This document shows, in pieces, positions 11,700 to 23,619 of a stretch of 64,000 nt of DNA (its first letter is position 1; the number at the start of each line of letters is the position of its first letter). The notes beneath the pieces were generated by a model. It was not told the DNA's origin. It made no database searches and worked only from the letters and a program-made list of their open reading frames with translations. Origin of the DNA: Litsea cubeba (taxonomy: Eukaryota > Streptophyta > Magnoliopsida > Laurales > Lauraceae). The DNA is taken from positions 54,642,300-54,706,299 of the forward strand of contig CM022953.1 in assembly GCA_012931725.1 (NCBI GenBank). The letters run 5' to 3'. The translations under genes were made by a program, and so were the position numbers.

Positions 11700-14600
11700 A
11701 ATTATTTCAATGTTCCAATGGCTATGAGATTTTAAATGGCCCCGCCCTGTAGTTGAAGTTGAATCTTGACTGGGGTATGAAATTTTTAATGCTTTTTCCT
11801 CATGACATGTATCCCATCTATTAGTTCTGAGTTTGAATGCTCATCTGAATTGACTTTTTGCATGTTTAATCATTAGCCTGGTGGCACACCCTCAATTGCA
11901 TTGACCACCTTGTTTGCTCTATCTTGCAATGCTAATAATCAGTTTGTTCATGACCCCATTTTGGCCTAGGCTGTCAAATGGCTGTGACTTAACATGGGTA
12001 CCGATCCATATCTTAATTTCATTCCATTCAATGGTAAGGATGCCTTACAGAGAATTGAATGGACAGGTATCATACCCACTTGTTGATTATGTAATGCTTT
12101 TGATTATTATTATTTTGTTCTATTGATGGCCCATTCTTTTGTCACACCCTGACATGAGATGATAACGAAATTGGTGTTTAATCTATAAGTATGTTTTAAA
12201 CTGTTTTAACCAACCTGGTTAATTATAGGGCCTGACATGGATCATGTTAGTTTATTGGGTATGCCTTCATGACTAACCTCGACTTGTATAGGGGTTTGCT
12301 TAAAATAGGACGAAAACCTCAGGGGGCCATGTTCTAGTATTTTATGGCCAATCCCTAGGATTTCTAGCTTAAATAGGACGAAGACCACCGAGTTGCACCA
12401 ATTGCGCTCTTTGATCGAGTTGATTCCAAGAAAAGCCTTGTCCCACTAAAGGGAGACAGTCTATGTTCGAGGAAAGTGGTTTTTAAGTGGGACCACTGTG
12501 ACCCCACCATTTTTCTGGGGGCTTACTTGATTGATTTGATTTCATAAGACCGAATTGGAGGCTTAGGTGCAAGCTTTATCCAGTTGAGCATTTCTTTGTG
12601 GGCCCTAATAGATGCGGGGGATAATAAATTTTTTACAACATTTTTCCCTATTAAAAGGATTCACATCATCCAAAAATAGTCTGTTGTTGTATTTTTTTAT
12701 GCATATATGTAATTGCATCAAAGTATTAAATTGCATGATGCTATCAAATCACCCATGTAATTAGGATAATTGTTTTTGATTGCCCCGAATTAGCCCTCGG
12801 CATGAGCATTTTCACTACAATGTCCTAATTCTCGAAATGATTTGAGTGCAAAAAGGGCAATCAGTACGTATGTATGAGTTGCCAATGTTATGTTGTGCAT
12901 TCATTGATCATCTCTCAATTCGAATTTGAATGTAGATATGATAAAGAGATAGAGAGTTGGATAAAACTCAAGCTATCCTTATCCATATCACCATGAGACT
13001 CCTTGTGAGGGGTATATCTTTGTGAGTGGGATCCATCCACATGTAAACACAAGTGGGTCCCATCACAAATGCCAACAAAGGCAAGTGTTAATTTTGAAAT
13101 ATCATACATGCATGCTCAGTTTTATAAATAAAAAATAAAAAAAATTCAATTCTAATATTGTCTTCTGTGCTTGTTCTCTTTTCCCCCTTTTCTTTGTAAT
13201 TAATCTGACTTTTAAACATATTTTAGAGAAGGTTTTGATACCTTTTAGGAGGATAAATGATGCTAAGCAGAAACCCCAAAGTCCCTTTTGCAAATTCACT
13301 CGTACCAAACATTTTCCCTGACTTAAATGTCCAACGATCACACCTTCTCCTTCTTTATTTTATTATTCTCATGGCCAAAAAACGTGACACACACACCCTC
13401 TCTCTTTATTTTATTCATCCAGCAACCATACCACCTAACACTCCTATTCTTTGTGTTTATTTTATTATTATCACTTGCATCGGCTACACCTATCAATTCT
13501 TTCTTTCTTTAGTTATAATCATGCACCGGCCATACCCTTTCCATCAGCCCCTTCTTTGCTTGACACCGGTCAAGGAGCCAGCCAGTTGCCAACGCTGTCA
13601 GGGCACAACGGCACAGCGGCCACTGGCCTGGCAACGCATAGTGCCAACGGCCATTACATTGTTGTGCAATGGCTAATGGGCCCCAGCATGAAATCCACCT
13701 GTACTGATGGCCCTGACTTGGTGGCCCCACTTTGACTAGTTCGACCCCACTTTGACTGGCCCGGCCCCACTTTGACCATTTTGACCCAATTATAGCCATT
13801 TTGACCCTGTTAACCCCTAATTCAGTTTAATTAATTAGGGGATTAATATAAATCAATCTTTGTCCCTTTTGAACCCAATTATTTCATGCACTAAGAATGT
13901 TCAATGGTGTGAACCTTAACCATAGGGGGCTAGTGTTAAGACCAATGACCCCCAAACATGACCAAATGTATTGTTCGACTCCCGGAGTGCTCTCAAACTC
14001 AGTTCTTCACCCCGGTAGGTTTTCTGGAGACATGTAGGAGTATCAAAGACTTGGGGATGCATACAATTATAGCTTTGGGAGCCGGTCACGCCACTGTTAA
14101 GCCAATTAACCGGTGACCAGGAATAAGTGTGCGCAATGCCAAATTTTCACTACTCCAACATGTTAATGGCAATGGCACCTTAGTGTTAGCAAATAATAAT
14201 GGCTCTTTAATCTTAAATTGATTTACCTCGTCTAAATTACAAGTTAACATGTTTGCGTACATAGGGTATGCATTATAAATGATTCCTCTATATTATTTTC
14301 GTACCCGACTTTTACACACAACACATAGGACTTAGCACTCGTACACGGGTCCTGGCGCTTATTTATTTGCCCTACTTATCCTACACGTTAGGATCCATAG
14401 TTGCGGTGTTTTGGGACACAAAGCGAGCATTTAGTTGCCCTGCTCCATCCCTGACACCCGGATCCACCCTTTTTCATACCCGTTAGTATTAAGCCATTCT
14501 ATGGCAGAATGCTATCCAATTTTCTAAATACCGTAGGTCCTGTCTAATCTGATTCATTATATTGTTATGTCAATTTGCCCATCTTGCCCGTCTTTATGCC

Positions 14601-14759
14601 AACTGTGAAATGCCATATCTTGGATATGTGATTTTCAGTTCTGTAGATCATGAGAGGTATCTGATTTGTAGGTATGACCCTGAATATGTAAGTCTAATAT
14701 GTATATAACCCTCATTTGATATGTGCTTTCCAAATTAGTCCGATATATGCAGTTTACGA
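11700..14759. other. No gene seen; AT-rich, probably old LTR/retroelement debris
   Basis: Only short open frames are present. A possible LTR start (TGTCACACCCTGACATG) lies at 12139, but I found no matching end. Two 'aaataggacgaa' segments at 12300-12390 are direct repeats. A short repeat 'ccccactttgac' with variants occurs at 13725-13810. No conserved protein was recognised on either strand. Confidence 0.5.
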
Positions 14760-14884
14760 TTTCGAGAGTCGGCACCACTAAGCTTGGAGTTCCTTTCAGT
14801 CCGATCAACCATCTAGATGTCCTTTAACCTCTGATTTACCATCTGTAGATTGGTCTTTATATTTCTAACTGGAACCATGGCCGG

Positions 14885-15737
14885 TGTGTGGGGAAATTCC
14901 CAAGAGAATCCTGGGCAAGGTGCTCCATCCCGGGCCCCCGCATCAGCAAGCCCATCCCGGCAAGTTCGGTCTCGTGCTCCACCCTTCCTATGCTCGACTC
15001 CCCCCACTTCGGCAATGCACGCCTTAGCAAGACCAGACACTCCACAGGATCCACTTCGGCCAAAGCATCCCACTTCGGCTCCAACTTCGGCTGCCCAGCT
15101 CGGCTACAGTGTCAACCCCTTCCACTTCGGCAACAGTGCCCTGACCCTACATCTCCGCCAGGTCTCACCCGTCATGACACTCCATCTCGGCCAAGCGCCT
15201 CATATCGATGAAAGTACTGAGCACTGACAGCTGTCCTCCCATGGACGCTCAAGCACGCTATGGCCCGTGCGACAAGACAAGGGGATAGCCCGTATCTCCT
15301 GACAGATCACCGTCCACAGCTCCCAAGGCGCCAGGATATGGCCTAACGGGACAAGACAGGCTACGACGGGACCAGACAGGCTACGATGAGACCGCGCCTC
15401 CCTAGTACCTGACAAAATGGGCTATGACAAGACAGCCAACTACCCCTTTGCCTCCTCTTCCTCTACATAAACACGGCTACAGCTCCTGAGGAGGGGGGGA
15501 CGCCATTACCACTCTGGTATGCCATCTTCTTCCCCAAAAATCTCCTCCCTCTGCTTAGTTCATATACTAACTTAGGCATCGGAGAGCCTTGCGCCGCCCA
15601 GGCCAGGGTCCTCTGACCTGCATTTCTCCTTCCTTTTCTCAGGCTCCAGGCGCAGGCATCGGTGTCCCTAATCTCACTTGGGTAAGTCCTCTAAGGCACC
15701 CCCCCATTATTGTGGGTCATTATTTTTTGCACCTACA
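14885..15737 (+). repeat. 5' LTR of the gag-only Tat element (853 bp)
   Basis: It starts TGTGTGGGGAAATTCC and ends TTTTGCACCTACA. A TATA-like motif (ctacataaacac) lies near 15472, followed by a leader shared with the 3' copy. It contains a roughly 30-bp segment (about 15060-15090) that is absent from the 3' LTR. Confidence 0.92.
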
Positions 15738-15757
15738 ATTAGCGCCGTCTGTGGGAA
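15738..15757 (+). other. Primer-binding site
   Basis: The sequence attagcgccgtctgtgggaa immediately follows the 5' LTR. It differs by one base from the Tat2 PBS (attggcgcc...). It is the usual Tat/Ty3-type primer site. Confidence 0.8.
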
Positions 15758-15804
15758 AGCAATATCCCAGCCTTCCCAACCTTCTCCAAATCTTTCCAAA
15801 CACC

Positions 15805-16906
15805 ATGCCTCGAAGAACCAGAAAGGGAAAGGAACCTATCGCACTGTCGACCCAGCTGCCGACGGTCCCCCGCCGAGAGAGGTCAGGAGCAAAGTTTGGT
15901 CCAGCAGGCGACCAGCTTCAGGATATTCGGTCGGGTTCATCCTCTGAGGATTCGACCTCGACTCTACCCTCCGAAAGACGCACCCTGAAGAGCAGGAGCA
16001 ACCGGGCCCATGGCGAAGGCTCGGGTAACGACCGCGACTCCAGAGAGTGGCTCGACCAACGTATAGAGCAAGCAGTACGACAGCACTTGGAAATGGCCGA
16101 CTACGCTCAAGTTCGGATGAACTCTAATGATTTCGGCGCATCTCCTTTCTCTCCAGAGATCAGAAGCTTCCCCCTTCCCGAAGATTTCAAAGTCCCGAGG
16201 TTCGTCATTTACGATGGAACCTCGGACCCAGCAGCACACCTACGGCACTTCTCCCAGCGGATGTCGGTATGGGGCAACGCGGGCCACCTGAGCTGCAGTC
16301 TTCTCTTCCAGCCTCGGGGACCTCCCCCTAAGGTGGTTCTGCCCACTCCCCCCGGGATCAATCAAAAGTTGGCAGCAGCTCCGGAGTTCCTTCTTGACGA
16401 AGTTCCAAGTTTACGGGGTCATCCCTAGGTCAGCCGCCGACCTGATGGCCCTCAGAATGAAGCAGACCGAGAGCATCGCGCAGTTCGCCAAAAGGTTCTG
16501 GGCTGTCTACAGCCAGATCGAGAATGCCTCAGAGGCAATAGCAGTCCTGTCTTTCCAACAAGCCCTCGTACCAGGCAACGAGCTCCGAAGCAACTTGGTC
16601 ATGTATCCCGTGGTCACTACGGCAGCACTCATGACTAGGGTAAATCAATTCGTCAGGCAAGAGGAGGACGAAGCCCGAGCCCGGGAGCAGTTCAACCTCC
16701 GCGACAGCGACCAGATCGCTTCCAGCTCGGCCGAACCTGCCAGCTCGACCGACGCTTCCAGCTCGGCCGACTCTGCCAGTTCGGCGGACGCTTCCAGCTC
16801 GGCCGACTCTGCCAGTTCGGCGGACGCCTCCAGCTCGGCGGACGTCTCCAGCTCGCTAGCAGCCCCCCGCTCTGCAGAAATCTCTTCCAACACGGGGAGC
16901 AGTTAG
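15805..16906 (+). pseudogene. gag of the gag-only Tat element, frameshifted and C-terminally truncated
   Basis: The start is ATG at 15805 (MPRRTRKGKEP), 67 bases after the LTR. The capsid region matches Tat2 gag closely: FKVPRFVIYDGTSDPAAHLR here, FSVPRFVLYDGTSDPAAHLR in Tat2. The frame is lost near 16300 and regained in another frame near 16394 (TKFQVYGVIPRSAADLMALR, AQFAKRFWAVYSQIENASE). After QEEDEARARE, where Tat2 gag runs on to a zinc knuckle, this copy ends in a Ser/Ala/Asp repeat (SSADSASSADA, 16725-16860) and a stop. It keeps a capsid-like part but has lost the nucleocapsid and all of pol. Confidence 0.85.
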
Positions 16907-16929
16907 GCGAACCTTTTTCTGTCACTTAG

Positions 16930-17140
16930 CTTCGACCGCCCGTCAGCTTCGATCGCACGACCCTCTACCGTCACTTCGGCGGCACGGTCCTCTACTGTCA
17001 GGCTTCGATGGCGCCATCAGCTTCGATGACACCGGCACGACCCTCTACTGTCGGCTTCGATCGTACGACCCTCTACCGTCATTTCGACGGCACGGTCCTC
17101 TGCTGTCAGCCTTGATCGCACGGTCCTCTACCGCCATCAG
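16930..17140. repeat. Degenerate 'cttcgat.gcac.gtcctctac' repeat
   Basis: Short units combining 'agcttcgatcgcacgaccctctaccgtca' and 'ttcgacggcacggtcctctactgtca' variants alternate through this stretch, which directly follows the gag stop. Confidence 0.7.
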
Positions 17141-17259
17141 TCGTCCAGAGCCACCGAGCTCACCCTGGGGCCGTTTTATACACTCAGGCGTGACTCGTGT
17201 TCGGCGCCAGAGCAACCAAGTCCTCGGGTAGGCGCGCCCAGGCTCCTTGGCCTCCAAAC

Positions 17260-17520
17260 GACCTCATGCTGGTCTGTCCACGTGCTGGTCTCCACCTCAC
17301 GCTGGTTTCGGCCTCATGCTGGTCTCGACAGCATTTAACGACCTCATGCTGGTCCGTCCACGTGCTGGTCCCCACCTCACGCTGGTTTCGGCCTCATGCT
17401 GGTCTCGACAGCATTTAACGACCTCATGCTGGTCCGTCCACGTGCTGGTCTCCACCACCTCACGCTAGTTTCGGCCTCATGCTGGTCTCGACCGCATCTG
17501 ACGACCTCATGTTGGTGTCA
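17260..17520. repeat. About 80-bp tandem repeat, three copies (acctcatgctggtc...)
   Basis: Copies begin near 17260, 17340 and 17420, and each carries several 'tgctggtct' sub-motifs. The open frames across it on the plus strand are repeat artefacts. Confidence 0.85.
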
Positions 17521-17776
17521 CCCTCGTGCTAGCCACGCGCTTCACAGGTTCGGCCTCATGTTGGTCTCGGCCAGTGCCATCGAGACTGCCCTCGGGTTCG
17601 TACACCCGGGCTTCTCCATCTCGGCAAATGCCAGAAAAGCAAGTCACAAGGGTTAACAGCCCTGGAAAAGGCCTCGAGTTCGGACAATCGGCCAATTCCT
17701 AAACTCAGGGTTTTTACCCATCTCCAAAGGTTCACCCGCCTTGGAAAAGACTTCGAGTTCATACACTCAGTCATTT

Positions 17777-18175
17777 CCTAAAGCTCCGGGTCCATCGCCC
17801 TGGAAAAGGCCTCGAGTCCAAACTCGGTTGTTTCCTAAAGCTCCGGGTCCATCGCCCTGGAAAAGGCCTCGAGTCCAAACTCGGTCGTTTCCTAAAGCTC
17901 CGGGTCCACCGCCCTGGAAAAGGCCTCGAGTCCAAACTCGGTCGTTTCCTAAAGCTCCGGGTCCATCGCCCTGGAAAAGGCCTCGAGTCCAAACTCGGTC
18001 GTTTCCTAAAGCTCCGGGTCCACCGCCCTGGAAAAGGCCTCGAGTCCAAACTCGGTCGTTTCCTAAAGCTCCGGGTCCACCGCCCTGGAAAAGGCCTCGA
18101 GTCCAAACTCGGTCGTCTCCTAAAGCTCCGGGTCCTGGACCCTGGAAAGGGCTTCGAGCTCCGACGTTCAGCCGC
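17777..18175. repeat. 57-bp tandem repeat, six to seven copies
   Basis: The unit starts cctaaagctccgggtcca and recurs every 57 bp (17777, 17834, 17891 and so on) with only a few substitutions. The last copy (from about 18120) is diverged. Because 57 is a multiple of three, long open frames run through it on both strands; these are not genes. Confidence 0.92.
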
Positions 18176-18608
18176 TTCCTAAATCCCGGGTTTATACACC
18201 CCTCAAAGACCGTTGCCGAACTCATGCTCACATCTCCGATCCACTGTCGCAAGGCAAGGCAGTTCGTCTAGGCCAAAAGCTGGCCACTTCGGCCAATGGC
18301 AGCTCGACAAGATTGCAGTAGAGACTGTTCCATATCACCTCCTTGGCCTCATGACAGTCCTCAGCTCGGCATCAGTGCCGGATTCCAGGTTGGCAGTTAC
18401 ACTGGTCACCTCAGCAGCATCGCCATAACACTTCCAACGGGGCTGCGCCTCCGGCGACGGGCCAGCTGGTCATGCCTCGATCTCTTAGTTGGTGATGAAT
18501 CAGTTGGCTGGACCATCGATCTCAAAGCGACAAACTGCTCCAAGGCACAAGTGTTATCCTCCATGGTACTTAGCTTCCGACCTCAATGAGGAGTCTAATG
18601 AGCTCAGA

Positions 18609-18621
18609 AGCTGGGGGGCTT
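18609..18621 (+). other. Polypurine tract of the gag-only Tat element
   Basis: The sequence agctggggggctt directly precedes the 3' LTR start TGTGTGGGG. It matches the Tat2 tract ctggggggcaat. Confidence 0.75.
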
Positions 18622-19448
18622 TGTGTGGGGAAATTCCCAAGAGAATCCTGGGCAAGGTGCTCCATCCCGGGCCCCCGCATCAGCAAGCCCATCCCGGCAA
18701 GTTCGGTCTCGTGCTCCACGCTTCCTATGCTCGACTCCCCCCACTTCGGCAATGCACGCCTTAGCAAGACCAGACACTCCACAGGATCCACTTCGGCCTG
18801 CCCAGCTCGGCTACAGTGTCAACCCCTTCCTCTTCGGCAACAGTGCCCTGACCCTACATCTCCGCCAGGTCTCACCCGGCACGACACTCCATCCCGGCCA
18901 AGCGCCTCATATCGATGAAAGTACTGAGTACTGACAGCTGTCCTCCCGAGGACGCTCAAGCACGCTATGGCCCGTGCGACAAGACAAGGGGATAGCCCGT
19001 ATCTCCTGACAGATCACCGTCCACAGCTCCCAAGGCGCCAGGATATGGCCTAACGGGACAAGACAGGCTACGACGGGACCAGACAGGCTACGATGAGACC
19101 GCGCCTCCCTAGTACCTGACAAAATGGGCTGACAAGACAGCCAACTACCCCTTTGCCTCCTCTTCCTCTACATAAACACAGCTACAGCTCCAGAGGAGGG
19201 GGGGACGCCATTACCACTCTGGTATGCCATCTTCTTCCCCAAAAATCTCCTCCCTCTGCTTAGTTCATATACTAACTTAGGCATCGGAGAGCCTTGCGCC
19301 GCCCAGGCCAGGGTCCTCTGACCTGCATTTCTCCTTCCTTTTCTCAGGCTCCAGGCGCAGGCATCGGTGTCCCTAATCTCACTTGGGTAAGTCCTCTAAG
19401 GCACCCCCCCCCCCCCATTATTGTGGGTCATTATTTTTTGCACCTACA
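18622..19448 (+). repeat. 3' LTR of the gag-only Tat element (827 bp)
   Basis: It is nearly identical to 14885-15737 and has the same ends. Differences seen are a roughly 30-bp deletion in the cttcggc-rich part, a 4-base deletion near 19131, a longer C run near 19405, and scattered substitutions. Confidence 0.92.
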
Positions 19449-20167
19449 GCCGGAATTCTTATAGCCATCTCCTTGTGAGTTTGGCACTTTAGTTATTATG
19501 AATATCTTTATTTTCTATTCTGCTAGCCGTATGGCGCTCTGTATATTTGCTCCTGTCACCATGTACGATGGCGAGGGTATAGCGACATGTGGATGCCATT
19601 TTGGTAGATTGTACATATATGGTAATGGTACCATTCACTTCTGATTTTGCACAAGATTGTTATGATTATTTATCATTCACAATTCTCCCTAGTTGTACCA
19701 CTTTATTTATATCATGCAATCTGTTACATGTCTTTACTCTGTTTCTACAAACATGTTATTATTATTCATTTTAAACACCTGTCAGGTCGTCGTGCCTGTT
19801 GCTTAACCATGGTGTTGTAGGTTTTAACCTAACTAGTAGGAGTAATCGGGGAGGCGGCATGGAGCTGCTAGTTTAGGTGAGATTTGTACTAACGGTGTCA
19901 TACAAACATCGGGTTTTGCATTGAGTTTGTAACAGTGGGGGTATCCTATATGTTTAGTTTATTTCAGTTGTACTTGCCTTTGTTGGTTTTATTTTCGGGG
20001 TTGTAATTAATGCACTTTGTTTTATTGTAACTTAAATATTGGGCGTTGAAATCTCCTAGCCCTGCCATGCTCTGCATATTATGGTGGCGTTCTCCAGTCT
20101 TAAGATGTAAGTTATCATGAGAAGTATGGAATTACATGCAATGACGGACACGAGCTTCGGGTCACAA

Positions 20168-20440
20168 ATGTTCAGACTCCGGTTGTTGTACCAACACCAT
20201 CTCCTCCCATCACAGAAACCAATCAAACCGGATTGGCACGAGACACGGAAACTCCTAGTTTTGTTGACCCTTTATTACAATCTAGTCCAACCCAAGTGCA
20301 TGTTCAGACTCCTAATTCTGTTGTACCGACATCATCTTCTCTCGCCACACAGTCCCATCAAACCACATTGGCACTAGACCCAAAAACTCCTATTGTTTGC
20401 TGAGAATTTGTTCCAATATATTCCAAGACAAGTGGATGTT
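20168..20440 (+). repeat. About 134-bp tandem repeat in the N-terminal part of the MULE Ulp1 gene
   Basis: The segment starting atgttca.actcc recurs at 20168, 20300 and 20436. One frame encodes Pro/Thr/Ser-rich sequence (VQTPVVVPTPSPPITETNQ, VHVQTPNSVVPTSSS), broken by a stop near 20401. Confidence 0.65.
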
Positions 20441-21028
20441 CACACTCCGGCCTAGGTATCAACTCCAACTCCCATGCCCGAACAACATGTAGTCTCTTCT
20501 ATTAAAAAAAGGGATATCAAATCCATTGTGGCACGAGTGAAGGGTTTGCATAGGAATAGGGCCGTCCAAACAAAATTTGATCCATATCAACTTACTCGGA
20601 AAAGGAGTAGGCTTGAGCCAAACCCAGAATATGCCATTATGGATAGAGACCGAGCTATAATCAATCTCTTTTGGGACTATTATTGTAACGCCCCAATTCT
20701 GAATGCCGAGCTTACTGCCAAGGTAATCGAAATCGGCACGCTACTTCCTGAAAAATCTAAGAACTTCCAAGATCATAGTTCGCGGTGAGGTCCAATTCAA
20801 AAATTTTCAACAATATAACGATCAATGGTTAAGTGTGGAAGCATAAGAAAAATAGTGGAAGCAATATCAAATAATAGTGGAAGCATAAAAGGTTATAAAT
20901 CTGTCATATATCAAATGTAGCAATCTCAAAGTAGAATATAGTCTGTACATATCATATGGATAAAAACCCCCTGCTCACAACAAATGTCGCTCAAACCCCA
21001 AAAGTAGAAGCACTCAATCCCCAAGTGC

Positions 21029-22800
21029 CTGTGATAAGTGCATAATTGTTTACAGTTTTAGCCCTAATATTTGGTCTATCTTGTGCTAGTCATAGTTGTT
21101 TTATTTGATTTTACATAGTTTTTTGTTAATTTTTATGCAAAGGCCAAAAGGAGCAAAAAGAGAAGAATTCATGAAGAGAATGATGGGCGTGAATCACCAA
21201 GAAAGATCATGGTGGGTCCCATCCACGTTGTTTCAGATTTCAAAGACTACTTTCTAATTCTTTGGACAACTTACAATTCAAATTAGAAGGAAAGAATTGG
21301 AGAACGAAATCATAATCAAAGAAGGAAAATGGAAGAAAGAAGAAACCCAACCAAGGGTTACAAGCCCAAAGGGGGCCCACATTCATTGCAAAGGTGGAAT
21401 TTCAGAAATTAGAAAGTCTTATTCAAGTTAAAGTGGAAAGCAATAATAAAGGAGAAAAATAAGGAAAGTTTAGAGCAAGAGTCCAAGCCAAGTTATAAGT
21501 ATAAGAAGGGGGTACCACAATCAATGTTGCACGCATCATATGGGGCCCGCTTTTGTGTTACAAACTTTAGATTTAATATCTTTTAATTAATTCTCAGATT
21601 TGTGGGACCATGTGAGGAATTTTCTAGAATTTACAAGTGGGATCAGATTTAGAAAGTCTTGTTAATCAAGAAAGACGACTCATATTTCATTCTAATTAGG
21701 AACTTTAATTGTAAAGCAAGTTGGAGATCTAAGCCTATAAGGAAACTATTCACTAAAGAAGGTTGTTGCAATCTTATATAAGACGAGCCAATTGGTGGAC
21801 GTCCACTACCAGCACGATCCCCATCCCTAGCAGCCGTACAAGCCACCTTTGGAGCATCTTTGGAGCAATCTTGGAGAGCTTTTGGAGTGAGGAAAAAGCA
21901 ATCAAGCTGTTGGTCGCCCACTACTTTACCATCATCTTCTAGTTTTCTTTCTTATGACCTCATTTTCTATGTTATTTTCAATTCCAGACATGAGTAGCTA
22001 AACTTTTTAGGGCTAAGGTGTAATTGAAACCCTAGCCTAGTTCTATGTAGTCTCTTTTGGCATCTTTTAATTCAGATTTCAGTTTTGTTGCTTGAGTTTC
22101 TAAACCATGTTTTTAATTGATGAGTTGTGTATATGCTATGCCAACCATGCCATGTTCAATTAAATTTAAGAGTAGCTAACTTGCTTTTGATTGATCTTGA
22201 TGTTAAGCATCTAGGGTTTAGAACCATGAATAATCTAAGTATATGCCATGCTTAGACTCATGCATTTATCTTTCCCATTATTTTTACGCATTATGTTTGT
22301 TTTGACTAAGACATATGCCATGCTTAGTTTTTGCATCATAGTGAACAATTCATGTAGTATGCCACTCATGAATTAGGTTTAGTGGAATAGTAATCTAGAT
22401 ACATATGTCATGGTCTAGGTTGATAGATGTCACTAATAAATTCTGATATTTTATTAAAGGATAATAAGGGACATGCATAGGATTGGTTAGGGGAGTAAAT
22501 GAAACCCTAGTTCATTCATTATTACTGTTTTTCAAATCTAATACTAGTTCTGTGTTTTCGGTTACTTTCCATTTAGATTTTGATGGTTTAAATTACTGTT
22601 TTTTGTAGTTTAATTCAACTTTCCATCATTCAATTGTTTCTTTTAATAATATGGTTTTTATTTACTTTTGACATTGTATCACAAGTCTTCGTGGGATCGA
22701 CCTCGTACTTACAATTCATTATACTACATAGTGATCTTGTGCGCTTGCGAGTTTTAAGTTGTATGCATATTAAGTAGCTTATTTCTAGGTTGCTTGGTGC
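21029..22800 (+). repeat. LTR-like insertion within LTR-C (borders uncertain)
   Basis: It starts tgtgataagtgcataattg, a common plant LTR start. It ends near 'cgtgggatcgacctcgtac ... cttgtgcgcttgcgag' (22690-22752), a typical plant gypsy LTR tail. No coding sequence is seen. I could not find a matching target-site duplication: GTGCC lies before 21029 and only GTGCA near 22797. Both borders and the solo status are therefore open. Confidence 0.45.
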
Positions 22801-23583
22801 ATACCAGTAGACACTCCAGTCTCCAGCTCAACCTCCTAGTCAGTCGGTCCCCGTCCATAGTCTCCTGCTATAAGCACCTCGATGAGCACGTCGTCCTCGG
22901 GGTCGGGGATGATACCTAAGCACCAAATGATGGGTCAAATCCAAGGATCTGGCAAGGCACAATATATAAGTAACATAGGATGTATGCATTAAAGAGAATA
23001 GAACCGATCACAGTATCATAAGAATAGCAACGGTACAAAAGCTAGGCAATTAAGTAAGATATAGCAAATAGAATCATTATGAAAAGTAAAGCATCTAGTC
23101 TAACCATCCATCAATGTGTTACATTCACACGAGCTGGACACCACATGATATTATGCCGCGGCCCTCCCATACTGTAAACCAGTCGCGGCGGGGAAAGTAA
23201 AGTAACCATGCAAGGGATGACGAGCCCCGCCAATAATAACACTCACGCTCAATAGACCGAAACCGGAATCACACCGTCTATCTAGCCATAACTCAACATA
23301 ATAGCTCCAAACCACAACCAATATAGCTCTCACCAGAGATGATCAGTTCAAAGGCTAAGCTTGTAACAACAGAGTGAATGTTAATGCCGACTCAATGAAC
23401 AAGTAAAGATCTATGTCTGTCTAGGCTTGCCTCGTGTGAGCAATGTCCTATCATGTCAAGAAGAGGTCCAAAGTATATGTCCAATCCACAAATACAATCC
23501 AAGTCGAAGTCCACTATCAAATCCATTGTCAAGGCCCACCAATGTCATGGTCTTAGTCTAAACAGTCCAAGTATAACATCCAT
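22801..23583 (-). repeat. Block 2 of LTR-C; no gene
   Basis: This is the continuation of LTR-C between the LTR-like insertion and the CACTA element. It is A-rich with no conserved reading frame. The CACTA target trinucleotide CAT (23581-23583) closes the block. Confidence 0.55.
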
Positions 23584-23612
23584 CACTACAACAAGTTGCA
23601 CTTTTAGCCACG
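23584..23612 (+). repeat. Left terminal inverted repeat of the CACTA element
   Basis: CACTACAACAAGTTGCACTT continues ttagccacg. It pairs with 53579-53607 on the other strand with few mismatches, including the second-codon region ACAAC/ACAAG. Confidence 0.85.
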
Positions 23613-23619
23613 TTTTATA

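Larger units (their letters stand above)
14885..19448 (+). mobile_element. Complete non-autonomous Tat-type LTR element (gag only), 4.56 kb
   Basis: Two LTRs (14885-15737 and 18622-19448) share TGTGTGGGGAAATTCC starts and GCACCTACA ends. A primer-binding site and polypurine tract are in the right places, and a 5-bp TSD is present. The interior has only a broken gag and tandem repeats; no protease, RT, RNase H or integrase. Its LTR start, PBS (attagcgccgtctgtggga) and PPT (ctggggggct) resemble those of the autonomous Tat2 (TGTGTGGGGATG, attggcgccgtctgtggga, ctggggggcaat). That suggests mobilisation by a Tat relative in trans. The LTRs differ by one roughly 30-bp deletion, a C-run length change and few substitutions, so the insertion is fairly young. 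Confidence 0.92.
14880..19453. other. Target-site duplication GCCGG
   Basis: GCCGG occurs at 14880-14884 and again at 19449-19453, exactly flanking the TG...CA borders of the gag-only element. A 5-bp duplication is the Ty3/gypsy norm. Confidence 0.9.
14760..20167 (+). repeat. LTR-like fragment related to LTR-B, split by the gag-only Tat element
   Basis: The two flanks (14760-14884 and 19454-20167) share landmarks, in the same order, with the solo LTR at 53713-56367. These are 'ggcaccactaagctt' (14771; 55320), a block around 'ttgtaattaatg' (20004; 56032), and 'ggcttcgggtcacaa'-type sequence (20155; 56205). The match stops at about 20167, so the right end is missing. The relation is by eye and moderate. 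The left limit is unknown. Confidence 0.4.

Noticed and set aside
12139..12160. TGTCACACCCTGACATG as the start of a definite LTR
   Set aside because: The start looks right, but I could not find a matching end or a target-site duplication.
17741..18271. Repetitive Pro/Trp/Arg-rich and Gly-rich frames on both strands
   Set aside because: Products of the 57-bp tandem array; open on both strands because 57 is divisible by three.
21029..22800. Calling this block a proven solo LTR with duplication GTGCC/GTGCA
   Set aside because: The two flanks do not match exactly and the right end does not finish in CA at that place; kept only as LTR-like.
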